From Anastatus disparis (Eukaryota > Arthropoda > Insecta > Hymenoptera > Eupelmidae), in assembly GCA_017163975.1 (NCBI GenBank), contig JAFFSR010000240.1:2232001-2296000 (forward strand): a stretch of DNA of 64,000 nt, written 5' to 3'. How positions within the stretch are numbered: the stretch's first letter is position 1; each line of letters opens with the position of its first letter. The position numbers were made by a program, and so were the translations under genes. The notes beneath the pieces were generated by a model. That model was not told the origin of the DNA and ran no database searches. It was given only the letters and a program-made list of their open reading frames with translations. Positions 21,785 to 35,400 of this stretch are shown in pieces.

Positions 21785-21947
21785 TATGACAACAATTGAT
21801 GTCTTTAATGCCCAAAATGGGGTTTGAAAGGTCTCTTCCGAGCTGCGTAGCGTAGATCGTAATCGACACTACTTTGTGTTACGTAGCTCGAAAGAAACAT
21901 TTCAACCTCTCTTTTGGACCTCTAAGATATCATTTGTTGCCTTCATA
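21785..21947. mobile_element. foldback MITE
   Basis: ATGACAACAATTGATGTCTTT at the left pairs with the complement of the right end (GATATCATTTGTTGCCTTCAT). The central GAGCTGCGTAGCG/GTTACGTAGCTC pair strengthens the hairpin. No protein is encoded and no duplication is resolved. Confidence 0.55.
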
Positions 21948-22682
21948 AATTTTTTATTTATAGTTGAAATGTTACTAAATATAATGCTATGTAGAAAATT
22001 TTAATTTATTTTGTAGTTTTCAAGAAAACAAATTATGAATTTTGGCAATTTCACGATATAAACTTGCAAATAATTCAAAGAAAGCGTTTTTCAAATATAT
22101 GCCCCTTCATGAAAAATATTTGTTTTGACGAGATATATACAAAACCAAACAAAAAAGGTTTCATGCATAAAAAACGCAAAAAAAATTGGCATATTGCATT
22201 TCTAAACATCTCCAAAGAGGTAAACTGCTTGCCTACAAACAAGAAGTTCTGAGCGGAAAAATTAAATACTAGTAATTGCTAGTGATAGAAAATAATTGAG
22301 AATAACTGTAGATACTTTTAATAAAGGGTTTGGTTGAAGATATTGATATTGATTCTTTGCAATTTTAAGCAATCATTTGCAATTATTTTTAAATTTTAAT
22401 AGTTATTTGCAGTTTTATTAAATCATAATTATAAGAAGATGCAACAGTTACTTGGAATTATGAGCAGTTATTTGCAGTATTTTATAGTTATTTTATTTGC
22501 ATTTTTTTTCTATAGGAAATACTTTTACAAGAATTAAATATTGATAAAAAAAATTTATAGATCGAAATTTTTAATTTGATGTTTTATTAATGTAGCATGT
22601 TGTATTATAAAAAGAATAAATAAGTGCAAATAATTTTTATTAGTCTTGTTATCAATCTCAAATTAAACTGTTTATATCAGTA

Positions 22683-23001
22683 ATTAGCATGTTTCATGAA
22701 AAAATGTATTATATCCGTCAGGTAGAATACGAAAAAATAAAAGACCCGTATTTTTTCTTTTTCCATGAAAATGAAAACTCGAAGAGATAGAAGCAGTTAA
22801 ATTGGTGTAACGTCACAATCACATATGTGGTTGTGACGTCACGTATCATGGCGCTACATCTATATATATAAATTATATTAACTTATACCGGCTATAACTT
22901 TTGCAATTCATCATATTTTGAAAAACAAAAAAATACGGGTCTTTTAATTTTTCGTAATTTATCTGATGGATATAATACATTTTTTCATGAAACATGCTAA
23001 T
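22683..23001. mobile_element. 319-bp foldback MITE with a TGACGTCA core
   Basis: ATTAGCATGTTTCATGAAAA and its complement form long inverted arms (about 22683-22760 and 22920-23001). A tight inner palindrome lies at 22808-22840, with CGTCACAATCACATATG and then TTGTGACGTCACG. The inner TGACGTCA equals a CREB/ATF site, but no function is implied. Confidence 0.65.
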
Positions 23002-24210
23002 TGGCAGTCATCTGCAAATTTTACTTCCACTGGTAGTGTATTTATACTTTAGGGAAATTAAAAAAAATATAAACAAAAAATATTTAAATAAATAAAAAAA
23101 TCATTACCTTATTAGAAATCTCTATAATGTAGAAATAGTTGTTGGAACAAAATAATTATTGTATTGTTGTATTTCATCATAAGTTATGAAAGAAAAGAGA
23201 AAGTGTGATATAAAAATCAAATTCCAATGTAGAATATGCAAACCAAATTTTGTCATCAGAAATGGGAATAAAATTGTAGAAGTATAAATATATATATCTA
23301 TTTAAAATTTTTCATCAGCTCTTAAATGTCTATCACTGAAATTAAGAAAAAGAAAACATTATAAGAGGCTAATTGAAAATGTGAGATAGCTAAGCATAAA
23401 TATTAATAACAGTTTCACAATAGTAAGTTTTACTAATAAATTACTATTTTAATTATTAAAATGTAATATCAATAAATTAAAAATGATTTTTTTAAAATAA
23501 TATCGGACTTTTACATAGGCTATTGAAGATAACAGAATACAAAATAAAATTTAATTTAAAAATTAAATGAATATTTTTTAATACCAAAGACATATGTATA
23601 TAAATTTTAAATATATGCTATATATTTAAACTTACAAAAATTACCTAACAATCTAGTTTGTTTTGATCACTACATAAAATTATTAAAGATATTTGCATGA
23701 AATATTAATGAATTTAATTTTAAATCATTGCATACAGAAATCATACATTCTTTTCACAATAATAATTAAAATCAACTTACAGATAGTAACTAATTTAAAA
23801 TTTATAAAATTAAAATTAAATTTTGAATAAAACTGCATCAAGATTCTTCTTTTTTAATAGAAATAAAACTTATTATTTTATTAAAAATAAAACTTACCTA
23901 GTTTAAAAGGATGAAGTTATGTTCGAAACACCCTAATACACATGTTTCACCTTTCATTTTGACAATAGAGGATTATTAAATTCTTTTTATAATAGAATGA
24001 CAGCATTTTCCTATTTTTTATCTGATGATATTTGCTGAATTGATTGTTTGCCACTGTAAATTATATAAAATTTTCAATATTTGTTTCTGATTAAAATATA
24101 TTTATTACTACAAATCATAGAATATTAATGTAATAAATATATGACTGTCATTTATACAAATAAAATTTATTGAGCCAATAGTAACTGTAATACATTTATA
24201 AATATACCAT
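23002..24210. other. very AT-rich, no gene seen
   Basis: Dense A and T runs, no coding frame, no inverted terminal structure. Confidence 0.4.
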
Positions 24211-24218
24211 TTATTTTT

Positions 24219-24582
24219 AGAGTGTGTCTAGGGGGCCAACAAAGCGTACGTGAAAAGTCAGAATATCATGTGTATTTTTTTAGTTAAATTTAAAACCAAT
24301 AATCCAAAAACACAAGTATACGCCTCTTTTAACGATAGAAGTTGCAGTCACAAAATTTCTGCAATTTCCCAATAATCATTACAATTGTTTTTTTTCATAC
24401 GCTATTTTAACTTTCTGTGTATATTCTGTTGGTCTCCTAGAAGGATACTTGTGTTTTTGGGTTATTGATTTTAAATTTAACTTAACAAATGATTTCTCTA
24501 TATTTCAAAAACAATCATAATCATTTTTTATTTGAAGAGAAGGGGGTTTCGCGTATGCTTCATTGGCCCCTTAAACACACTC
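24219..24582. mobile_element. MITE with perfect 8-bp target duplication (hAT-like)
   Basis: TTATTTTT occurs at 24211-24218 and again at 24583-24590. The inverted ends read AGAGTGTGTCTAGGGGGCCA and, as complement of the right end, GAGTGTGTTTAAGGGGCCA. Inner arms (CCAATAATCCAAAAACACAAGTA and complement) fold too. An 8-base duplication fits hAT and a few other superfamilies. Non-coding. Confidence 0.7.
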
Positions 24583-25293
24583 TTATTTTTATGACAATCA
24601 CATTATAATCACATTTTTGTGAAAATAATATTCATAGACGTGATTTTATAATCAATTATATCAATGAAACAATGAACGTTATAACTTAAAAGTATATTAT
24701 TGGATATTAAAGTACAGTTCAAAATACTTACTATTCAAAACCAGTTTGAAGTCTTGATGATGATGAACTTTCAATTATAAATCATTCATACTTGTTTTTA
24801 GGTATAAACTGATGCACTGTTTTCTATTATTTTTTTTTAACTAAACAGTATATAATATACATAATTAATGTTATCTTATTTTTTATAAAAACAATTGTCA
24901 ATCCCAAGAATTTTTTCCTGTAAGGTTATGTTTTCGTTTAGATACAAGTATAAAATGATGCGACACGCGTTTGATTTCACCCCACTCCACAATTTATCGT
25001 TTGCATGCGCAGAAAAACTATTTTAGTTTTGCGCCATTGAGTTTATTTAATAATACGTTATTAAAATATAAAATTAATAATATTAAAGAAAAATTAATAA
25101 AAAATTCATCTCTAATTTAATATTATAAATTAATTTTATTTACAGATACATTTGAATTTTAATTCAAATTCAAATTATTAGCTCTATACTTTTGATATCG
25201 AGAATTCGAGCACTCGAAATTAACGTTACTTCACAAGAATCATATCTATCGACCATCTTCACGTCGTGCCGCTCAGCGTGCTAATACTTTAGC

Positions 25294-25318
25294 TCCTTTC
25301 CGTTTTCTAGCCTCAATC
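25294..25318 (+). promoter_or_regulatory. RpS3A TCT initiator and short 5' UTR
   Basis: TCCTTTCC at 25294-25301 matches the YYC(+1)TTTYY polypyrimidine initiator used by ribosomal protein genes. It predicts transcription from C at 25296 and a 23-base 5' UTR starting with a 5'TOP tract (CTTTCCGTTTTC). The start codon follows at 25319. The exact start is inferred from the motif. Confidence 0.65.
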
Positions 25319-28300
25319 ATGGCGGTGGGTAAAAATAAGGGGCTTTCAAAAGGAGGTAAAAAGGGAGTTAAAAAGAAGATGTGAGTAATTAAGATTATTT
25401 TAGATGCATTATTTAATAGTTTTAAAATTTAAATTTATATAAAATATTAATTAAACAATTTTGATGTGTTTGATTCTAATGGATTAACAATGGACTATGA
25501 GACCTTCCTTCCATGCTCCGTTCCTATATTTTGTACTGTGAATGTATTGAATTTGTAAAACTATTTTGAATTTCATGCATTTATATATTAATCAAAATAT
25601 TCCCAGTACTAGATTTTAATTATTAACTATTTAAGTCAATTGAAAAAAAAATATTTTCTCTTGCTTTTAAATAAATAACATTAACCTATAAATGCATATA
25701 TGTTGCCTTGTTTTTAATTGATTACATCGCAAGAAGACGACAGACAAATGGTATTTTAATTTTTCTGTCACTCTACTTGCGTAAATTAAAGGCGCTCACT
25801 TACCACATTGCTTAAGTATTTTTTATAAGCAGTGATATTTCGAGTATCGCAACAAATTTTATATTTAAAAAAACATTTTAAAGTAATGAACTAACCTACA
25901 AATATTTACTTTAACAACTGTCCACATGGCTCAGTTTAGATTCTTTCAAGTAGTATATAAGAATATTTAAAATAACATTTGTATTTAAATTTGTTATACT
26001 TTTTTACAGTGTTGATCCATTCACACGTAAAGATTGGTACGATGTTAAAGCACCAAGTGTTTTCAATGTTCGACAAGTTGGAAAAACATTGGTCAACAGG
26101 ACTCAAGGAACAAGTAAGTTTATTTTTTTTTAAAGTGAGCATGTTATATTTATATGCAGTTTAAAACGATTGTTATTTTAATCACAATAATTTAAAATTA
26201 TTACTTATTTATTAAAGATTCATTAAGATCATTCTTGTTTTTATGTTGTATTTATTTAAAATATTGAGGCTTTTTCAATCAGTAATATTATTCTTTTCTT
26301 ATAATTTATAGAAATTTTAAAATCTTAATTTTCATACCAATTATGTTAGAATATAAATAAGTTTTTATTAAGTATTTTGAGTACTAAAATCTTCAAAGAT
26401 AAAAAATCTATAGAATGTTATTTGTAAATATTGTTGAATTTAAATTATTTTGGCAACTCCAGCTCCATATTAGTGTTTTATAACTTTTGTGGCGTTTACT
26501 AGTTGCAAAATTAAATATAGTTTTTAATATATGTCATTTTCTTATCAATTGAATGATCTATATTTTAAAAACTATAACAAAACATTCATTAAAATTCTTT
26601 TTAATTCATGAATCATGAAATATATTTATATTTCTTATTACTCTGTAAAACAAAATAAAGTATATGATGATCATAGAGTTTGTGTTGGACTTCGATATAT
26701 TTTTTAACAAATAAAAATCAAATTTTTTAATTTCTTGATTCATATTTATTCTTATTGAGATTTGGCTATAATACAACAGCAATTTTATGATTTACAGAAA
26801 TTGCATCTGAGGGTCTGAAACACCGTGTGTTTGAGGTATCTCTTGCTGACCTCCAAAGTGATCATGATGCAGAAAGGTCATTCCGTAAATTCAGACTTAT
26901 TGCTGAAGATGTTCAAGGACGTAATGTTCTCACAAATTTCCATGGTATGGACTTGACCACAGACAAATTGAGATCTATGGTCAAGAAATGGCAAACTTTG
27001 ATTGAAGCTGTTGTTGATGTAAAAACTACTGATGGCTACAGTTTGAGAGTATTCTGCATTGGTTTCACTAACAAAGATCAACAGAGCACAAGAAAAACTT
27101 GTTATGCCCAACACGCACAGGTCAGTATTTTTTTATAAATTTTAAATTTTTATAAAATGCTGTTCTTAATTTATATTTTTGAAAAAAAGAATGTATTGAT
27201 TAAACAATTGAATATTTAAGTGATTTATAAAAAAGTTAATAATTGAAATAACTCTTAAGTTTTAATTCTATTTTAAATAAAAAATTAATGCAAGAAGGTG
27301 AAATCCAAACAATTTTTAAGTTTGTTTGTGACCTCCTTGCATAGAGTAAAGCTTTTCCTTACCTCATTGCATGATGGATTTACAAGCAGTGATATTAAGA
27401 AATGAAACATCTATGTTTTAAAAATATTTATATACAATAAAATCAATAGAAAATTAAGAAAATGTTAATATAAGTATTATATTTTTATAGGTTAGGAGCA
27501 TTAGAAGGAAGATGGTTGAAATCATCACCGAAGATGTTAGTAAAAGCGACTTGAAAGGCGTTGTTAGCAAATTGTTACCTGATGCTATCGCCAAAGACAT
27601 TGAAAAAGCCTGTCAAGGAATTTACCCACTTCACGATGTCTACATTCGTAAAGTAAGTATTATTTTATACAGAAGAAAGTTTTTATAATTTCTAAAAATA
27701 TTTTTGATTTCTTTTTGGTCTTGAACACAGTTTTGAAATTAACTTAAATTATTTTTAAATTTTAAAAAATTGATGAAAAATATGATTAAAATCAATGATT
27801 TTTAAGCTTTTTAATTTTCTGCATTTTTCTCATCATTTGATAGATTACTCAAACAAAATTTATACTTATTTATTTTTTAATTTAAGCAAAAATAAGCAAG
27901 GTACATTTATTCGAAATTATCAAAAGTTTTTTTTTAATTTAAACAATTGAAAAATCACTCATTACCCAAGTCAAAAATGAAACAAAAATCAATCATTAGA
28001 TTTCATTTTTTTAGCTGTACAAGTATTTATTATGAACAAAATTATGATTTTTAACATCTTTATTATTTTAATATTTCTCAAATTAACAAAGTATGTTTTA
28101 TTTACTATTAAAAATTTAATATTGTTAACAATCAATTGTGCTTATAGGAATTAATAGATTCTTTTGATTATAAAAAAAATGAGCATTTAAAAAAAATTTT
28201 TTAATTTAACAAGTTGTAACTTCTTACACTTTTAAGTTTTTCTATTTTAATAACATACGCTACTGGATATCTCACGTTTATGCAGCAAATTAAATTTTAG

Positions 28301-29010
28301 TTAAGTCATTATTAATTATTAGAAAAAAATTTTAGTTTTACTTAAAACTAATTTGAGTGTACATTAATAATAAATTCTTGAATAATTCATGATTAAAACA
28401 TCTTATCAAATGAAATTCAATGATAGAATTGAATTTGTTTTTAATTACTTTAGAACATGTCTTTATTTAAAAAGCAATTATCATATTGGCCAATGAAAGG
28501 AATTTTCTGAAGTGACTAGAAATCAATTTAATTTTATCATTAAACATTCTAGAAATAATCATAAATAAATTTTAAAAATAAAAGTATCATTTAAAATTTT
28601 TATCTTTTTTGAATTATTTTATACTTATTTTTCACCACTAAAATTTTAATAATTTTCATTTATTGAGCCAATCTTAATAACTAATTATTAAAACGTTCGT
28701 AAAATTTATTAGAAATGTAACAAGTAACAATGAAAGTAATATCTATAACACTTTTATGTGCATAAAAAAACTATACTACTTTCAAAGATTTGAAAGACTT
28801 ACATATTTATTTTCAATAAATTTAACAAAACTAAAATTTTATTCTTATACATTTTAGGTCAAAGTATTGAAGAAGCCACGCTTTGAATTGAGCAAGCTTC
28901 TCGAGCTCCACGGTGATGGAGGTAGTGGTAAAGGAGGAGAAGGTGGAGAGACCGGATCAAAAATGGAGAGGCCCGAAGGTTACGAACCACCCGTGCAAGA
29001 ATCCGTTTAA
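25319..29010 (+). CDS. RpS3A: 40S ribosomal protein S3a
   Basis: Structural protein of the small cytoplasmic ribosomal subunit (eS1). Coding exons: 25319-25380, 26010-26113, 26798-27120, 27491-27652 and 28858-29010. All introns begin GT and end AG, and the frame closes to exactly 267 aa, the usual length. The start is [15 protein letters not shown], followed by [16 protein letters not shown], the classic N-terminus. The middle has [20 protein letters not shown] and TRKTCYAQ. The tail [16 protein letters not shown] is strongly typical. There is no damage. Introns 1 to 3 each host an H/ACA snoRNA and intron 4 (27653-28857) shows no RNA I could support. Transcription is convergent with the reductase gene downstream. 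Confidence 0.97.
25724..25857 (+). ncRNA. H/ACA snoRNA in RpS3A intron 1
   Basis: Hairpin 1 closes with CGCAAG (25728-25733) and CTTGCG (25776-25781), with GACAGA/TCTGTC inside. The hinge AAATTA (25783-25788) fits ANANNA. Hairpin 2 has a 9-base upper stem, CATTGCTTA (25806-25814) with TAAGCAGTG (25826-25834), and a short lower stem. ACA lies at 25852-25854, three bases before the predicted end. Such RNAs guide pseudouridylation of rRNA or snRNA. The target was not determined. Confidence 0.8.
26448..26582 (+). ncRNA. H/ACA snoRNA in RpS3A intron 2
   Basis: Hairpin 1: GCAACT (26453-26458) pairs with AGTTGC (26501-26506), with flanking T/A pairs. Hinge AAATTA at 26508-26513. Hairpin 2: an 11-base stem ATAGTTTTTAA / TTAAAAACTAT (26517-26527 and 26565-26575), with inner TCATT/AATGA. 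ACA at 26577-26579. The distance from the inner stem to ACA is slightly longer than usual, so the guide pocket is less sure than in the other two. Target unknown. Confidence 0.65.
27288..27412 (+). ncRNA. H/ACA snoRNA in RpS3A intron 3
   Basis: Hairpin 1: ATGCAAG (27288-27294) with CTTGCAT (27336-27342), inner CAAACAA/TTGTTTG. Hinge AGAGTA at 27343-27348. Hairpin 2: CATTGC (27365-27370) with GCAGTG (27386-27391). ACA at 27407-27409. The 3' half shares CTTACC-x-CATTGC and AAGCAGTGATATT with the intron 1 snoRNA, and hairpin 1 shares GCAAGAAG, so the two are probably paralogues that differ mainly in the 5' hairpin. Confidence 0.85.
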
Positions 29011-29038
29011 TCGGGTAATGTTTATAACATAAAAAAAA

Positions 29039-29044
29039 AATAAA
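29039..29044 (+). terminator. RpS3A polyadenylation signal
   Basis: AATAAA 28 bases after the stop codon, in an A-rich run, followed by a T-rich stretch. No better candidate lies before the convergent gene. Confidence 0.65.
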
Positions 29045-29368
29045 AGCCACTTTTTTTAGTGCAAAAATATGCATTTTTAAAAATTTATTTTATTCCTTCC
29101 ATATTCTAAATATAGTTATCAACTTTATTTTTTTAACATTATAGCATTAAAATAATATACAATGAATCCGTTTTATATAATAAAAAGTACAATAACTTTT
29201 ATCAATTTTTTTTATTTAATATAGATCATTATTTTTTTCATATTAATATTTTTCGTAAAAAAAAGAAGCCTGAGGTATCAATACCAGTCATATGTATATA
29301 TACAACTGTATATACGGCGAGGTATTTCAGATGACATTCTGTCAAAATTACCTTAATCGCCCTAAATA

Positions 29369-29374
29369 TTTATT
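29369..29374 (-). terminator. reductase polyadenylation signal
   Basis: AATAAA on the minus strand, about 62 bases past the reductase stop. The two convergent genes thus end roughly 300 bases apart. Confidence 0.6.
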
Positions 29375-29436
29375 TGGAAAAATTTACAACGCGAAAGTAC
29401 TAAATGATAATAAAAAAACAATTATATAAGGCACAT

Positions 29437-32400
29437 TTAAAGAGTTAATGCCCGATCGATGAGCTGCCAGCCGCCAACAAGTAACGCTTTGAAACTGTCG
29501 CTCCAACAAGCCAGCATATAAATCAACAGCATGAAGAACAAAAATTTCGTGATAACATCTACCCAGTACATTCTGCAACACAATTAAAAATTATAAATAA
29601 CTAAAAGTATTAAAAACAAAGATAAAAACATTATTTTTTTAACAAACAAAACTTTTCTAATAAAATTATACAAAATTAAAGTATAACGGCAAAGTAATGT
29701 GTATAAACTTTGTTGTTTCTTAATATTTAGTGTACCAAATTACCTGAAATGTATTCATTAAAAAAATTCTGTCACATTTTATATTCTTAAATCTTTTGAT
29801 AAAAGGAATTTATTGACTTATTTTTGAACAATCAACTTTATTTATATTGAATACATTGAATTATACTTCATTTGATAAGTCTTTAATGAGGTGAATAACT
29901 TCCATTTACTTGTTAAAAAATTTGCATTTAAAAATTACCATTATAAAAACATTTTTGAAAAAATTTATTAATATTATCTTTATTTCATAAATAAAATAAA
30001 ATAAAAACTTACACTCTCATATGCCGTCGAGCAGCAGGTAAAGTTTCTGGTGGTTCATTCAAAATGAAAACTCTTGCAGCTCGTATACAGCTCTCAAAAT
30101 ATTCATCCAGAACAATATCATCACCGTGCAATTGATAAAGCGCTCTTTCTTTTTCATTAAATAAATCTCTGACTTTTATTATATTAGAATTTTCAAAATC
30201 CCATTGATTATTTGCATAATATTCAAATACCTCAAAACCTTTTGCAATACGACGATGAACTCTGCACATTCTGTAATAAAATTTATTATTTACATTTAAT
30301 GCATGCTTTGATATTCATATCTAATTATAAGAAGTCATTGTAATGGAATTATTTAAAAATGAAAAAAATAATTGTGTATTATGTAATAAGAACTCAGAAT
30401 AGTGTTTTTATATATGTTATGAATCTCATTTTTTATATATACTTTTAGTTATGAAGTCATAACATAAAAAAGTAAAAAATTTACCCTTTACTCAATACTT
30501 TGATTTAAGTAATATGTATAATACTAATTCCTAATAAAATTTAATTTTTAAAGATGTTGCCTTAGACACATTATTTCCAAAAGTGTAATTATCAGACGAA
30601 ATATTTGATTTCACTTCATATATAGGAATGTAAAATAGTATATTATGCATTTAAAAAGAATAAGTAATGAACAGTCCTTGAGCGGTGTTCGGAAAAATAA
30701 TAAAAGAATCTTAAATGTAAAGAAAATTATAAAACATTCAATACAATAAAGCAATCTACAAAGCAAAATATTTTTTTAAAATTGCCAAAAGCATATTACC
30801 TAATAAATTTAATTAATTTAAATTCCTACATTATTAATTTCATAAATTAAAGTTAACTTTTCCCTTCGTATAAAAACTCAATGACCCAATTTAAAAGAAA
30901 GAAAAAAGTTGTAACTTTAAATACCGCGTATTCCACTTAAACATTTAAGATAAACTCACATAGGTTTGTGACCGGCAAGAAAGATGAGCGCATCAATGAG
31001 GTAAGCTGGTAGCATGTGGAAAAAGAGTACGCATATATTGTGCATCAGACGTGATTTCTTCATACTACCACCTGGATACCAGACAACTCCGTTTAGCGGC
31101 ACTTTCTCCGTAACACGACGGCCTATATCGATAATTTCAGCCCACGAGACCTGTACATACATAAATACAAAAAAAAATAAAGTGACGTAAAATTTTTCAG
31201 CCGCATCCAGCACATACAATACACATGTTAATAAATATTACAAGTCGCATGATATATTTTCATGTTATAATATATGTTAAATTGTAATGTTCACTTGTAA
31301 AACACGGCATATTAATAATATATAATGACCTTGAATTCACTGCTGCTGGTGAGATTGTAAACAGATTTTTCGTGATCCTTATTAGTTATGTAATTCCATG
31401 TTATGGCAAGGATGGCATTAACAGCTATGTCAACTGGTACATAATCCGCATAGCCAGTTTCATTGCAATACATTGTTCTTATAACCCCTTTACCAGCGCC
31501 AATTAATAGACCAGTTGGACCGTTTATATTGTCTGTCCAACCGGGTACTGGCTCTTTCCAGATGGGAATTACGATACTAGGTCTAGAAATGGTAAGTTAT
31601 TGTTAATATTTGTACTATATGTTTATTGAAATTCGGTTTTTTTTATTTTACGAGTAACTTAATATAATGAAGAAACATGGATTTATTTATGCTTTATTTA
31701 ATTATGAGTGATAGAGTTTTACAGTGAACGAAAATGAGAATAAAAAAAGCTCATAAATTATAATTTATAAAAATAAGTGTCTGATGTGAAATATGATGTA
31801 AAAAATATCAAAATAACGTAAAAGTTAGAATATGACCATGTTAAATTAAATAAAATTATCTGAATAAAATGAAAAAAAGGATAAATATCAGAAAAATAAA
31901 AAATTATAAGATTCTCATCTTAAATGAAAATAGAATCGCATTAGTTTCAAAGAAAAATTAACTAAATTATGATATTATGATTAGTACACCCGGATTTACT
32001 CCAGAGATTCAGATAGTTTAAAATATAGATCTTATTACATTTAAGACATTTATAAAAGTTCACGTAAAACTTTGAAATTTGAATATTAAATTAAGAATCT
32101 CCGGTATTTGATCTTTATTCAGAAAATTATAAGTTCTATACAAAATTGCAAACGAATGAAAACTTAATCAATACTAATAATAATAATAGACAATGAAGAT
32201 ACCTTAAAATTACTGCTGGAATGTCCTTCATTGCTTCTTCAACAAGGCCCTCAGAAAGTGCTTTTGTGAAGGCATATGTGTTTGGGAGATCACCAAGTAT
32301 TTTGTCTGTCATAGCTTCGACAACTTCGTCTTCCATCCATTCGACGCATTTGATTATTTTATGTGGATCCGCCGGGGGTGGATATGGCTTCTCTCCCAAA

Positions 32401-35400
32401 ACCTAACAATTATATCATTAGATTAAATTAAGAATTTTTTTATTTTATCTTGAACAAATTTTATTTTACTACCAACTGGATACGAAAATTCTTTTGATGC
32501 TTCAATTTAAAAAAGAATAAAATTAGATAGAAATTAAATAATTATTAAGATTAATGAACTAAAATTTTTACATTTTAAATACTGATTATTATTATTGATC
32601 GAAGATATTACTAAAGATTATTAGTATGAATTTAATATTGGTTTTTGTAAAATTTATTCTTACAGTTAAATAATGTATTAACTTTTTTTTTTAATTTAAA
32701 CTACAACAAAACTGAGTAAGTAATATTTAAAATGTGTTCTTATCGTAGAACATTTAAATTTTTAAAAATCCACAATTAAAATTACAATATTAAAAATCTT
32801 TAAAAATTTCAATTTTTTTCTCAATTCTTAAAAAGATTATGCAACTTTTTTATATAACTATTTCGTATTTAAAAAAATTTTTTTAATTTCATACAAAGAA
32901 ATCTTAGGTTCAATTGAAAGTTTACCTTTTCTTCAAGGTGGCAATATGCCGTGCTTATGTGTGCAAAAAGTTCGAGTTTTTTCATTTCTTTGGCCAAGTC
33001 TAACATCTGTTTTGTACCTCGAGTGTTTAAGAGAACAGCCCGTTTCAGTAACTCGTCGAATCTATAAAATTAAAATTTTTTATTTTTGTTATTTTGAAAA
33101 CCAAAATGCAATATAAATTCAATCAATGGATATTTATTATTAAAGCAATTTATGAAAAATACATTTTTTAACAATCTTTAACATTTGACATCTATTGTAC
33201 GTGAAAACCACTGATGAAATTTCATATTTTAGTATCACGAAGAATTAATAATTAGAAAAATGAAAAATTATTAATAGTTATTTATCAAATAATATCATAT
33301 TTAAATATACTATTTTAAAAATTTACTTTAAGGAATCAAAGAATAAAAATAACTTATCGATGAAATAATAACTTTATAAATATAATACTATCATAAAAAT
33401 CTAAACAACTTGCTTTGAAAATTAGAACTTATAGTAAATTTTACCGTAAAATAAGAATTTATTTTCTTTTTCTCCATCTAAATAAACCTCAATTTCATGT
33501 CCTATTATTTCTATTACTAATATAAATAGCTAATAGAAAAAAAAAATTAATAAGCGGAGAAAAATGTTCTAGTATTAGTTATAATAGTTCATAATGAAAA
33601 TGTTACGGACTGCAATCATAGCAATTTTCTGTATGTATAGGCCATCACTAATCAAATTTTTTGTGTCTAAGAATAATTTAGACACCAAAAAATTGAAGGA
33701 TTTTAAAGAGACACGTGTCTGAGGTTTCACTTAAAATTTTTTTATGCTCCTACGGTTTATTGAATATTACACATAAAAATTAAAATTAAAATGCAGTCTA
33801 GTTTTGAGACCCATAGTTAATTTGCAAGGCAAAATTTATTTGATCAAGATATTGATGAAAACTAAAAAAAAATAAAGAATATAAAACACAATTTCAAAAT
33901 ATTTTTTTTTATTCTTTTATTTAACGTCGCTGTATTTATACTATCACTACGGTGCTCATTAGCGACGGAGGTTTTTAGTGTGTGTTGTAAACATAGCACA
34001 TGTAAGGTACAGTGGTGCTTGGTATGAATCGGCTGAGAGCGAGATTCGAACTCAGATCCTCGAGATTACAAGTCTGTCTCTCTACCGAATGAGCCACTGA
34101 AGACCTGATATGTAGAAAGCTAATTTATCTTTGAAAACAGAACATGCTATTTTTTTATATTTTTTTTAACAAATTTTATAAGGTTTGCTCTATTTTTCTA
34201 TATTTTGAAACTTTGTATGCTTTATTAATTTTTTTTATCAATTATAACGAAAATTCTAATAATTTTAAGTTTTAAACATATTCGAAAATTATATTTTTCA
34301 TAAATAAATTTGTAGAATAAACTTTAAAATAACTTTGTGATCCAAATCTAGATTAGATTTCTTTATGTTTTGAAATAAACTCTGAAAAATTTAAAATTGG
34401 CAGGGTTAAAATCATTAAAAATCCATGAAATACATTACGTTCTTTATAAATAAAAAATTATTTAATTTTTTTTTATTTTTCATAAGTAACTATTTCAATA
34501 GTTTGAAAATATTCAAGCGATTTGAAAATTAGGTGTCATTTTTAATTTGTTAATATTGATTTTCATGTCTATTGTTGAATAGGTTGTGGGATAAAAAAAA
34601 TTTCAAATTATCTCGTATCATGTGTCTTGTATTATGGATTAGAAATAATTGTGCGATCAGTGACAACCTATATAGAGATTATAATAGAATCAATTATATG
34701 ACTGATTTTATTTAATTCCTGCAGACCATCATGTATGTAATACACAAATGCAATACTTTATTATTATAAATAATAATAAAAAACATTAAAAACTTAAAAA
34801 TGTGGTATTATTTATTTTTCAAGCGGTTGATGATACAAATGTTTAAATTTAAAATAATTTAGTAATTGCATTAAGAAAAAAAAGTTTTGAAAATCGTTGA
34901 TTGTTATAAACAAAATATATATAAATTAATAATAGCAAAAACATTAGAATGAAAATTTTATTAAATTATAACAGAATATTTTAACGAGAGCATATTTGCG
35001 CATAAGCAAATTTTTAAAAGTTCAAGTTTCTATTATCATTATGATATTAATTTAATTAAGACGTTATAAAAATAAATCTTTTTTATAAAAAAATTCTATC
35101 AGCCAAATAAACTAAAAAATTTTTAGATCTATTAATTTTTTTTATAGATAAAACCTTTTTAGAGTGATTTAGTGTATTTACATTTTTATTCAAACAAATA
35201 AAATATTTCTATAAATAAACATCAAAATTCATACCTGACTGTGGCTGCTCCATGATAAACAATGCTTATTCTTTCGCACAATAATTTTCTGTCTTCTGGA
35301 GAAATACCCAGACCGATTTGTGAGACATCACCGCTTATTATCGTCACTTTTTTCCTCAGAGCCTCAATTCCTCTCTGCTCTTTGACTTTTTCGAATAGCT

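Noticed and set aside
26660..26790. ATGATGA in RpS3A intron 2 as box C of a C/D snoRNA
   Set aside because: No CTGA box D within reach before exon 3 and no terminal stem.
28420..28520. AATGATAG ... CTGA in RpS3A intron 4 as a C/D snoRNA
   Set aside because: The C box is off consensus and the ends do not pair.
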